Source: Saprospiraceae bacterium
GTDB lineage: Bacteria; Bacteroidota; Bacteroidia; Chitinophagales; Saprospiraceae
Assembly: GCA_019187225.1 (NCBI GenBank)
Contig: JABAQQ010000023.1
Span: 124,001-188,000, forward strand
DNA length: 64,000 nucleotides
Reading direction: 5' to 3'
Part shown: positions 12,446 through 19,354 of the stretch, piece by piece
Layout of the letters: each line of letters opens with the position of its first letter
Position numbering within the stretch: the first letter of the stretch is position 1
Notes under the pieces: generated by a model
Told to the model about the DNA's origin: nothing
Database searches by the model: none
Seen by the model: the letters and a program-made list of their open reading frames with translations, nothing else
Made by a program: the position numbers and the translations under genes

Positions 12446-12635
12446 GCAATGGGCGATAGGCAGTAGAGAGCAGGGACGGGAGTGTTCAAAAAAGTGTACT
12501 ATTCCCCATTACCCCTGCACTGCATGTCCGACCGCGATACCGCCGAGCCTCGGCTGTGCATACCCAGATGGAACCCCAGTGATATTTTTAGCCCGGTATT
12601 CGGCATTCCTGCCCACTACCCACTGCCTACTGCTT
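12437..12635. repeat. Inverted GCAGTAGGCA-word repeat joining two convergent genes
   Basis: The arms 12437-12453 (AAGCAGTAGGCAATGGG) and 12619-12635 are reverse complements at 16 of 17 positions, and degenerate copies of the word lie inside. The arms contain the stop codons of both flanking genes, so DUF4139 and the YCII gene both end AAG CAG TAG. The central ~150 bases show no gene. Confidence 0.7.
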
Positions 12636-13130
12636 TTCCAGGCGTTTGTGCAACGGCGTTATCAACGGTAGCGCTGCCGGTCCGTACCAGGGATGGAGAT
12701 CCATCACAAGTCGTCCTGCCTGGATGGCGGGATCGGTTTCCGTGAGCGCGCGGGCTTCTTCCACCGTTCTGACATCAAAAATATAGATGCCGCGTACTTC
12801 CCAATCGTCCATAAAAGGGCCGGCAATCACGAGTTTGCCTTCATTGGCCATACGCACGATATTGTCCAGATGCGCTTTTTGGAGTTTGGCGGCGGTAATA
12901 GAATCCTGGCTGCGGTTGGGCCCTATTTTCAGGAGGGCCATGACGTATTGTTTCATGCCGCGGGTATCGGCGCCAAGGCGGGCAGCGAAAGCGGAATCGT
13001 ATTGAATTGGCGATGAATTGATTAGGTTGTATAAATCAGGGGCAGGCGTTGCATCGGCCTTGGGCTTTTCATACTGGAAACAGGAGATGAGAGCCAGAAT
13101 GAACAGGGAAATAAAGGAAAGCGTTTTCAT
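12627..13130 (-). CDS. YCII-related domain lipoprotein
   Basis: 167 residues. A lipoprotein signal (SLFILALISC) predicts lipidation at Cys17. The mature part has the YCII/dimeric alpha-beta barrel pattern: a short helix, YVMALLKIGPNR, HLDNIVRMANEGKLVIAGPF and YIFDVRTVEEARALTETDPAIQAGRL. YCII proteins are small, poorly understood possible enzymes. A lipid-anchored periplasmic version is common in Bacteroidota, but its substrate is unknown. The stop codon lies inside the inverted repeat with the convergent neighbour. Confidence 0.8.
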   Translation of the reverse strand: MKTLSFISLFILALISCFQYEKPKADATPAPDLYNLINSSPIQYDSAFAARLGADTRGMKQYVMALLKIGPNRSQDSITAAKLQKAHLDNIVRMANEGKLVIAGPFMDDWEVRGIYIFDVRTVEEARALTETDPAIQAGRLVMDLHPWYGPAALPLITPLHKRLEKQ

Positions 13131-13180
13131 AGCAAGTGCAGTTTTAAAAATGACCTAATTTTGGCCAAAAGTAATCTGAA

Positions 13181-14089
13181 ATGGATTTCGGCAAACTCCC
13201 ATCCGTCGACAATTTGGATTTTTCGCTTCCACCGGAGCCGCTGCAAAACGCAGAAGTGTTCGCGGCATTGCCGAAAACACCGGGGCCGGCGATCTATATC
13301 GGCGCAACTGGGTATAACATGAAATCCTGGGTGGGCAAGTGGTATCCCGCCGGAGCGAAAGACAAGGACTTTTTGCGCCATTACGGGGTGCAATTCAATA
13401 CCATCGAGCACAACACGACCCATTACCGCATCCCCGACGCGGCGACGGTGGCAAGGTGGCGCGAGGAGACGCCTGCCGACTTCCGGTTTTGCCCCAAAAT
13501 ACCGCAAACCATCAGCCACGCCCGCGATCTGGGCCTGAACGGCAGTGAAATTGCTCTGTTTGGCGAAGTCATTGCCGGATTGGGCGACAAACTTGGCTGC
13601 TGCTTTTTGCAACTGCCGCCGCATTTCAGCACCCGCGATTTGAATTTGCTGGGGCGGTTTCTGGAATATTTTCCCGCAGACATACCGCTTGCGGTCGAAG
13701 TGCGTCATCCGTCTTTTTTTCAACCCACCGTGCCGGCGGAGGATTATTTCCAATTGCTCCGACACCACAATACCGCAACGGTCATCACCGACGTCGCCGG
13801 CCGCCGCGACGTATGTCACATGCGGCTAACCCATCGCCGGGTGCTGATCCGCTTTGTCGGCAACGGACTTCACCCGACCGATCACCGGAGAATAGAGGAA
13901 TGGTCGGGCCGGTTGAAACACTGGCTGGACGCGGGACTGCATGAAGTGTATTTTTTCGCCCATGAGCCGGACAACCTGCTGGCACCGGAGCTGGCGGTGT
14001 TTTGTGCCGAAACCTTTTCAGCCGATATGCCGGGAGTGGCGCTTCGGGGGCCGAAGCAGGTAGACGGGCAGCAGGGAAGTTTGTTTTGA
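13181..14089 (+). CDS. DUF72 (YecE-like) protein
   Basis: 302 residues. The DUF72 TIM-barrel-like fold is recognised from IYIGATGYNMKSWVGKWYPAG near the start, FNTIEHNTTHYRIP, FRFCPKIPQTISHAR, the LGCCFLQLPPHF strand and VEVRHPSF. The activity of the family is not established. A -7-like TAATTTTG lies at 13157-13164. The first ~35 residues are outside the conserved domain, but no better internal ATG precedes it. Its last codons overlap the -33 box of the promoter of the next cassette. Confidence 0.9.
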   Translation: MDFGKLPSVDNLDFSLPPEPLQNAEVFAALPKTPGPAIYIGATGYNMKSWVGKWYPAGAKDKDFLRHYGVQFNTIEHNTTHYRIPDAATVARWREETPADFRFCPKIPQTISHARDLGLNGSEIALFGEVIAGLGDKLGCCFLQLPPHFSTRDLNLLGRFLEYFPADIPLAVEVRHPSFFQPTVPAEDYFQLLRHHNTATVITDVAGRRDVCHMRLTHRRVLIRFVGNGLHPTDHRRIEEWSGRLKHWLDAGLHEVYFFAHEPDNLLAPELAVFCAETFSADMPGVALRGPKQVDGQQGSLF

Positions 14090-14117
14090 GAATTCAGGGG
14101 AAAAAACCTTATCTTTG
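14085..14117 (+). promoter_or_regulatory. Bacteroidetes-type promoter of the TIR/FRG cassette
   Basis: TTTG at 14085-14088, a 21-base spacer and TATCTTTG at 14110-14117 match the Bacteroidetes -33/-7 consensus (TTTG and TAnnTTTG). The predicted transcript would start about 18 bases before the TIR ATG at 14142. The -33 box overlaps the stop codon of the DUF72 gene, which suggests that the cassette was placed flush against it and is transcribed on its own. Confidence 0.7.
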
Positions 14118-14141
14118 CTCAAACGATTTTTGAGAGAAAAC

Positions 14142-14936
14142 ATGAAAAAAGAAAGTAATCCGGTGAAAGTTTTTATCTCGTATTCTACGAGAGACCAGGA
14201 ATACGTGAATGAACTTTTACTTCATTTGAAGCCCTTAGAGCAAAAGAAAAAATACCTCGAAATCTATCACGATGGAGAATTATTGCCAGGCTCAGAATGG
14301 GATGCGGAAGTGCGCAAACAACTCGCTACCTCACAAGTAGTGCTTTTTATTCTAAGCCCGGATTTTGTGCAATCTAAATATTTGAATGAAGTGGAAACAA
14401 GGATGGCTCTTGATATGAATCGTCGCGGAGAAGCCATTATCGTTCCTGTTCTGGTCCGACCCACAGATTTTTCTTCCCTTCCGTTCAATCGTTTTCAGGC
14501 AATACCTAAAGAAGAAGGACCAGTCTCGACTTCTAAGAATCGGGAAAAAACCTGGGAACAAGTCATTAAAGAATTGACTCCTTTAATTGATCTAATCCAT
14601 GATGGCTCTATAGAAATACGGCAACGACCGAAAGAGGAAAAACCCCGTAATCCCGATGCATTCTCAAAAGAAATATCCGAAGCGCGTCAACAATTAAAAT
14701 CTGGGAATATAGAAGATGCAGTAGAAACATTGATAAAAATAGGGAAAGCGACCGACCCTGAAATTTATCGCCGTGCGGTTTGGATTTATTCCAGATATGA
14801 TAACCTGGAAAATAACAATAGGGAAGGTCTTTTTTCTCCTTCCGAAATGTTATATCAAAGGAATCATTTTACTCATATGCTGATGAATCTTATTAACGAT
14901 CTGAATGCCCCCGATAGGTATGGCCAAACTACCTGA
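14142..14936 (+). CDS. TIR-domain protein with C-terminal effector-associated (EAD11-like) domain
   Basis: 264 residues. Residues ~8-125 form a TIR domain: KVFISYSTRDQEYVNELLLHL, then LLPGSEWDAEV, LATSQVVLFILSPDF and SKYLNEVETRMAL. Glu83 sits where the catalytic Glu of NAD-cleaving TIRs is found. Residues ~178-254 (GNIEDAVETLIKI, YSRYDNLENNNREGLFS and RNHFTHMLMNLINDL) follow the pattern of effector-associated domain 11, an alpha-helical adaptor in multi-component conflict systems. This assignment is by eye. The ATG at 14142 is chosen over an upstream TTG that lies in the promoter. The gene is clearly AT-richer than its neighbours, suggesting transfer. It overlaps the FRG gene by 17 bases. Likely role: NAD-depleting immune effector triggered through a partner with a matching adaptor domain. 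Confidence 0.8.
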   Translation: MKKESNPVKVFISYSTRDQEYVNELLLHLKPLEQKKKYLEIYHDGELLPGSEWDAEVRKQLATSQVVLFILSPDFVQSKYLNEVETRMALDMNRRGEAIIVPVLVRPTDFSSLPFNRFQAIPKEEGPVSTSKNREKTWEQVIKELTPLIDLIHDGSIEIRQRPKEEKPRNPDAFSKEISEARQQLKSGNIEDAVETLIKIGKATDPEIYRRAVWIYSRYDNLENNNREGLFSPSEMLYQRNHFTHMLMNLINDLNAPDRYGQTT

Positions 14937-15861
14937 ATATAATAACTTCATAGAAAAAAAACAGGCTTTCGATGAGGGTGACAGCATGATAAAAACCCAC
15001 GCTGAGTTTGATACGATCTGGAAAAAACTCACCAGCCTTCGCAATGCCCGTAGTAGTAAATTCAGAGGGTGCTCTGAAGCCCGATATAAACTATTCAATT
15101 CTGCTCAGCGATTGTGGCTGGAAAACGAATTGCATTTTCAACAAAGGGATTACCACGACCTTATTCAGGCGCTTATTGATCGTTGCTATTACTGGAATCG
15201 GGAAACTGTCTCCCGCTTTTTTGATAAAAATGGAATTCAATCTAACAATGCTCTTGCTTATCTCAGTTACATGCAACACTATGGCGTCCCAACTCCATTG
15301 CTGGATTTTACAGAGGATCCATTTATCGGTTTGTATTTTTCCGTTGAAAAAGCTGATAACATTCGTTCAGGCAACCAAGAAATAGATCATTATTGTTCTC
15401 TTTATATAGTTGATGAACGAGATCCGCTTTATTACGATGCAACATGCGAACTGGAAGGCAAAGTAAAAACAGGGAAAGATGATTTGATCGAAATTGATTA
15501 CATTAAAGATTTAAAAAGCCAGCCAATTCTTTTTATTGCCAGCAATAGCCCTTATAAAGTACTCAACAATTCCAATATCGTTAATCAGCAAGGTACTTTT
15601 TTCTTCAATAACAGCCCTTTTCTTTCTATAGAAGAAGCATATAAATCTGCAATAGCGCCAATAAAAGCAAAAATGGGTGAAGATGATTTCAAATCATTTG
15701 GATATCGCGAGTCTTTCGCTACTTGCTGGAATTTTCATAAAAATTTACGGCCTTATATCCTCTCCAAACTTCGGGAAGAAGGTGTTACCGCTTCATTTAT
15801 TTTTCCAAACATTTCTGCGCTAAAAGATGATATCCTTAACCTGGCGCTGGAAAAATTTTAG
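14920..15861 (+). CDS. FRG-domain protein, partner of the TIR gene
   Basis: 313 residues from the ATG at 14920; an ATG at 14905 is also possible. FRG hallmarks are present: KFRG at 47-50 followed by an SAQRLW helix, and MQHYGVPTPLLDFTEDP at 118-134, leading into the LYFSV strand. The rest is alpha/beta with no recognised fold, ending in a region with RESFATCWNFHKNLRPYIL. FRG domains occur in proteins next to toxins and defence genes, and their biochemistry is poorly known. The gene overlaps the TIR gene, so the two should be translationally coupled. Local GC is low (20 of 60 bases at 15541-15600), unlike ppk1 downstream (36 of 60 at 17281-17340). Confidence 0.8.
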   Translation: MAKLPEYNNFIEKKQAFDEGDSMIKTHAEFDTIWKKLTSLRNARSSKFRGCSEARYKLFNSAQRLWLENELHFQQRDYHDLIQALIDRCYYWNRETVSRFFDKNGIQSNNALAYLSYMQHYGVPTPLLDFTEDPFIGLYFSVEKADNIRSGNQEIDHYCSLYIVDERDPLYYDATCELEGKVKTGKDDLIEIDYIKDLKSQPILFIASNSPYKVLNNSNIVNQQGTFFFNNSPFLSIEEAYKSAIAPIKAKMGEDDFKSFGYRESFATCWNFHKNLRPYILSKLREEGVTASFIFPNISALKDDILNLALEKF

Positions 15862-15972
15862 GTTTTGATATTTATAATGTTTTTTTAACATTGCTCCTTT
15901 TCACACATAATTATTAAAATCCGGACATTTGCCATCCACCCCGGCAAACTTTAAGATATTTATTTTTCCGCA

Positions 15973-18027
15973 ATGGAAACCTTACCCTACGTTCACCGCG
16001 ACATATCCTGGCTGTCGTTCAATTACCGGGTGCTGCAAGAAGCCAAAGACCCTGCCGTGCCGCTGCTCGAACGGCTCAAATTCCTGGCGATCTATTCTTC
16101 CAACCTCGATGAGTTTTTCCGTATCCGCGTGGCGGGCATCCGGAATCTGAAAAAAGTGGGCAAAAAAACGAAAGCGCAACTCGACTTCGACCCGCGGGAG
16201 ATATTGAAGGAAATTCACCGCATCGTTAACCGCCAACAGGAGGAATTCTCGGAAATATTCGAGCAGCAGATCGTGCCTGAACTGCGCAAACATCACATCC
16301 ATATTCTGCGCCGGCTGGATTTGAACGAAGAACAGCAGCGTTTTGCGGAAAATTATTTCCGCGACAATCTCCTCCCTTTTGTGATGCCGGTATTGCTGGT
16401 CAAACGCCGCATTCGCCCCTTTCTGGCCAATGCACACCTCTACCTCGCCGTGCATTTGCGACAGAAAAAAAGGCCATTGATAGACAGTGAGTACGCGCTT
16501 GTAAAAATCCCTTCCGACCAGCTGCCGCGCTTTATTCCCCTGCCTTCCAACGGCGACCGCCACGACCTGATCCTGCTGGACGACATCGTGCGCAACTCGG
16601 TGTCGTGGCTCTTTCCGGGATACGACATTCAGGATACCTACTCCATCAAACTGACCCGCGACGCCGAACTGTACATCGAAGACGAATATTCCGGCGATCT
16701 GGTGCAAAAAATAAAGTCGAGCCTGCAAAAACGCCAGGTCGGCCCAGCCAGCCGCTTCGTTTACGATCGCGAAATGCCCGGCCATTTGCTGGAATACCTG
16801 CAGGACACGTTCGATCTCGGCAAAAACGACATGCTGCCGGAAGGTCGCTATCACAACAATTTCGACTTCTTCAAATTCCCCGATTTCGGGATGACCCACC
16901 TGAAGAACAAATCACTTCCACCGCTCCACCACCCTACCCTGCACGAGGCGGAAGAACCATTTCAGATCATTGGCAAAAAAGATCAATTGCTCCACGCGCC
17001 TTACCAGTCCTATCACGCGGTCGTCAATTTTTTTGAAAAAGCGGCCGTAGATCCCGCTGTGACCCACATCAAAGTAGTGCAATACCGCGTTGCCAAACAC
17101 AGCCGGATATTGGAAGCACTGATGGAAGCCGTCCGGCACGGCAAGCAGGTATCGGCATTTGTCGAGATCAAAGCCCGTTTCGACGAGGCTGCCAACCTCG
17201 AATGGGGTGAAAAATTAGAAAAAGCGGGCGTACGCGTCCATTATTCCTTTCCCGGTGTAAAAGTGCACTCCAAGCTGGCCCTTGTCCGCCGTATGGAAGA
17301 CGGCAAGCCACGCCTGTACACTTACCTCGGCACGGGTAATTTTCACGAAGAAACTGCAAAAATTTACTCCGACTTCAGCCTTTTTACAGCCCATCCGGAA
17401 CTGAGCGCGGAAGTGAGCAACGTGTTTTCATTTCTGGAGAACATCAAACCGCCCAAGCAGGAATTCGAACATTTGCTGGTCGGAAAATTCAACCTCCGGC
17501 CGGGTTTATACCGGTTGATTGACAACGAGATCGCCGCCGCCAAACGCCGCAAGCCGGCCAGCATGATATTGAAACTGAACAGCCTGGAAGACAAAGACAT
17601 TATTGCGAAACTGTACGAAGCATCGAGTGCAGGCGTGAAAATCCAGCTCATCATACGAGGTATTTGCTGCATCGTACCCGGGTTAAAAGGCCTGAGCGAA
17701 AACATTGAGATCATCAGTATTGTTGATCGTTTCCTGGAACATGCGCGCGTATTCGTTTTTCACAACGGTGGCGACGAACGCATTTTCCTGAGCAGCGCCG
17801 ATTGGATGCAACGCAATCTCAGTTTCCGCATCGAGACCATTTTTCCGATCTACGACCCCGATCTGAAACGCGAGATCAAAGAAATCCTCGACCTGCAATT
17901 GAACGACAATGTAAAAGCCCGTATCATTGACCGCTACGACCAGAATGAATACCGCCGAACCAGCACAGACATTCCGGTGCGGGCGCAATTGGAAACCTAT
18001 TTTTATTTCAAACGAAAACTGGAGTAA
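15973..18027 (+). CDS. ppk1: Polyphosphate kinase 1
   Basis: 684 residues, the normal length for PPK1, which reversibly transfers the ATP gamma-phosphate to polyphosphate. The N-terminal domain starts YVHRDISWLSFNYRVLQEA and continues with YSSNLDEFFRIRVAG. The first catalytic HxK motif is in GVKVHSKLALVRR, followed by YLGTGNFHEETA. The second phospholipase-D-like motif is HNGGDERIFLSSADW. All expected elements are intact. The ATG at 15973 gives the canonical N-terminus. The next gene starts three bases after its stop codon, so the two are an operon. Accumulation of polyphosphate or a stringent-response role is inferred from the family only. Confidence 0.97.
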   Translation: METLPYVHRDISWLSFNYRVLQEAKDPAVPLLERLKFLAIYSSNLDEFFRIRVAGIRNLKKVGKKTKAQLDFDPREILKEIHRIVNRQQEEFSEIFEQQIVPELRKHHIHILRRLDLNEEQQRFAENYFRDNLLPFVMPVLLVKRRIRPFLANAHLYLAVHLRQKKRPLIDSEYALVKIPSDQLPRFIPLPSNGDRHDLILLDDIVRNSVSWLFPGYDIQDTYSIKLTRDAELYIEDEYSGDLVQKIKSSLQKRQVGPASRFVYDREMPGHLLEYLQDTFDLGKNDMLPEGRYHNNFDFFKFPDFGMTHLKNKSLPPLHHPTLHEAEEPFQIIGKKDQLLHAPYQSYHAVVNFFEKAAVDPAVTHIKVVQYRVAKHSRILEALMEAVRHGKQVSAFVEIKARFDEAANLEWGEKLEKAGVRVHYSFPGVKVHSKLALVRRMEDGKPRLYTYLGTGNFHEETAKIYSDFSLFTAHPELSAEVSNVFSFLENIKPPKQEFEHLLVGKFNLRPGLYRLIDNEIAAAKRRKPASMILKLNSLEDKDIIAKLYEASSAGVKIQLIIRGICCIVPGLKGLSENIEIISIVDRFLEHARVFVFHNGGDERIFLSSADWMQRNLSFRIETIFPIYDPDLKREIKEILDLQLNDNVKARIIDRYDQNEYRRTSTDIPVRAQLETYFYFKRKLE

Positions 18028-18030
18028 CCC

Positions 18031-18699
18031 GTGAATCCTTTTACCGAACAGGAACGGCTGGAAATCCGCGAAACTTTCGGAGCCTTGCCTGAACACTTAG
18101 ACGCCGAGACCTTCAGGAAAACACTGCGCGAACTGCGCGCCAGATTTCATCCCGACAATTTCGAAAAATTCGGCGACGATACCGTACGTCAACTCGCTAC
18201 CGAGCGCTTTCAGCGCATCGAACGGCTGGCAGAAAAAATAGAAGCCTGGCTGAGCGGAAAAATGCAGCAAGCGTTGCCCGGACCTTCCGCTTCCGACACC
18301 GACGTGCACATCTTCGACCCGCGCGCCCGCTTCGCCTACCGCGAAATGAAGATCGAGATCCGCACAGGCGATAAAGACCTGAAATATCACCTGTTCGGGA
18401 CGTTTTACCGATGGCTCACTTTGGGCGACCGTTTTAAAATACCCGATACGCAGGCATTTCTCATCGCCGACGAAGAACACCTGGGCCGCCGCATCGGCTT
18501 TGTGGAATCCATCCGGGTCTACCTTACCTTTGAAGAACATGACTCCGTGGAAGTTATCACCCGCTGGCTGTTCGACAAGATCGAAGGACGGGCCGACGCC
18601 CTGCTCATCGAAGGCGAACTGATCCCCATTGCGTACGAAGCCATTTTGTTGGCCATCAAAAGGCGTTCTTTCAAACTGCTCGCCCCCGAAACAGCCTGA
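18031..18699 (+). CDS. Uncharacterised protein with J-domain-like N-terminus
   Basis: 222 residues from a GTG start three bases after ppk1. The N-terminal ~65 residues resemble a degenerate J-domain: helix FRKTLRELRARF, then the HPD tripeptide at 40-42, then a third helix RFQRIERLAEKIEAWL. HPD is the motif through which DnaJ proteins stimulate Hsp70. The remaining ~130 residues (YREMKIEIRTGDKDLKYHLFG, IPDTQAFLIADEEHLGRR, VEVITRWLFDKIEGRADALL) are alpha/beta and not recognised. Translational coupling to ppk1 suggests a linked function, perhaps chaperoning or polyphosphate-responsive, but this is inference. Confidence 0.7.
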   Translation: MNPFTEQERLEIRETFGALPEHLDAETFRKTLRELRARFHPDNFEKFGDDTVRQLATERFQRIERLAEKIEAWLSGKMQQALPGPSASDTDVHIFDPRARFAYREMKIEIRTGDKDLKYHLFGTFYRWLTLGDRFKIPDTQAFLIADEEHLGRRIGFVESIRVYLTFEEHDSVEVITRWLFDKIEGRADALLIEGELIPIAYEAILLAIKRRSFKLLAPETA

Positions 18700-18753
18700 T
18701 TGCCCGGCGGATTTCAACAAGCCGTCAAGAAAAAATAATTTTTTTAAAAAAAA

Positions 18754-18786
18754 TTTGGCCGGGTCAAAAACACGGTACTATCTTTG
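18754..18786 (+). promoter_or_regulatory. Promoter of the tRNA-Gly gene
   Basis: TTTG at 18754-18757, 21 bases, then TATCTTTG at 18779-18786. The spacing is identical to that of the TIR promoter and matches the Bacteroidetes consensus. An A/T-rich run (18730-18752) lies just upstream. Confidence 0.7.
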
Positions 18787-18829
18787 CACCCGCTAAACGA
18801 AGGGACAACGGTCCCGGTAAACACAAATT

Positions 18830-18902
18830 GCGGAAGTAGCTCAGTTGGTAGAGCGCAACCTTGCCAAGGTTGAGGTCGCGAGTTCGAGTCTCGTTTTCCG
18901 CT
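18830..18902 (+). tRNA. tRNA-Gly(GCC)
   Basis: 73-nt cloverleaf. Acceptor strands GCGGAAG and TTTCCGC (one G-U pair), D-arm AGCTCAGTTGGTAGAGC, anticodon loop TTGCCAA with GCC at 18863-18865, and a T-arm containing GTTCGAGTC. CCA is not encoded. Confidence 0.95.
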
Positions 18903-18905
18903 CTG

Positions 18906-18937
18906 AAGCCTTCCCGAATCTTCGGGAAGGCTTTTTT
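18906..18937 (+). terminator. Intrinsic terminator after tRNA-Gly
   Basis: Thirteen-base perfect arms (AAGCCTTCCCGAA and its complement) at 18906-18918 and 18921-18933, running into six T residues (18932-18937). Confidence 0.85.
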
Positions 18938-18953
18938 ATTTGCAGTAAGCCCT

Positions 18954-18961
18954 TACATTTG
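18954..18961 (+). promoter_or_regulatory. -7 element for the tRNA-Leu gene
   Basis: TACATTTG fits TAnnTTTG exactly and lies 11 bases before the mature tRNA 5' end. No well-spaced TTTG is seen at -33, but the preceding terminator implies independent transcription. Confidence 0.5.
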
Positions 18962-18972
18962 CAGCGTATATT

Positions 18973-19292
18973 GCCCGGGTGGTGGAATGGTAGACACGCA
19001 GGACTTAATTAATTTGAGTGCACAGGTAGAAATGCCTGATGTAGAACCGCTTAAATTCGGGGAAACCTTTTCAAAAATGGCAATCCCGAGCCAAGTCCCG
19101 ATATATCTATATCGGGGAAGGTGTAGAGACTTGACAGGCGGCGCCTAAGTTTGCTGACAAAGGCTAACAAGGTGAAGAGAAAGTCCAGACCACAAATCCT
19201 TTCGAAGATTCGGAAGGAGCGACGAAAGTCGCAGAGGGTAAGAAAATCCTGTGACCGTTGAGGTCGTACGGGTTCGAGTCCCGTCCCGGGCA
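18973..19292 (+). tRNA. tRNA-Leu(UAA), interrupted by a group I intron
   Basis: Exons 18973-19006 and 19243-19292 join to an 84-nt class II tRNA. Acceptor strands are GCCCGGG and CCCGGGC, the anticodon stem is CAGGA/TCCTG with loop CTTAAAA (anticodon TAA), the long variable arm has stem GACC/GGTC, and the T-stem is ACGGG/CCCGT around TTCGAGT. The discriminator is A and CCA is not encoded. The break lies between U34 and A35, the position of the cyanobacterial tRNA-Leu(UAA) intron. Without splicing the gene cannot make a tRNA, so the intron must self-splice or this gene is non-functional. Confidence 0.93.
19007..19242 (+). ncRNA. Group I intron (IC3-like) in tRNA-Leu(UAA)
   Basis: 236-nt self-splicing intron candidate with no internal ORF. 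P1: exon/intron ACTTAA pairs with TTGAGT at 19014-19019, placing the conserved U-G pair exactly at the 5' splice site after U34. A Q-like element GGCAATCCCGAGCCAAG is at 19079-19095. A peripheral hairpin CCCGATATA/TATATCGGG is at 19097-19116. The R region GTGTAGAGACTTGAC (from 19121) and the S region GAAGAGAAAGTCC (from 19174) can form P7 (GACT 19128-19131 with AGTC 19182-19185). A GAAA-capped P9-type hairpin GCGAC/GTCGC is at 19219-19232. The last base is G (omega-G). These blocks match the order of the cyanobacterial tRNA-Leu intron as I remember it. Folding was done by eye. Confidence 0.9.
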
Positions 19293-19299
19293 CAAAAAG

Positions 19300-19330
19300 G
19301 CGATTCCCGACAAGGAATCGCTTTTTGTTT
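19300..19330 (+). terminator. Intrinsic terminator after tRNA-Leu
   Basis: GCGATTCC (19300-19307) pairs with GGAATCGC (19314-19321) around a six-base loop, followed by a T-rich run. Confidence 0.85.
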
Positions 19331-19354
19331 TTTCTATAAGGGAAAACTAAAAAC

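Noticed and set aside
18861-19148. Open frame across tRNA-Gly and the 5' part of the tRNA-Leu intron
   Set aside because: It overlaps two tRNA genes and a terminator, and the translation has no family features.
18973-19292. Region considered as tmRNA because of its length and tRNA-like ends
   Set aside because: The exons form a complete tRNA-Leu with anticodon, no tag-peptide frame ending in Ala-Ala is present, and group I core motifs explain the insert.
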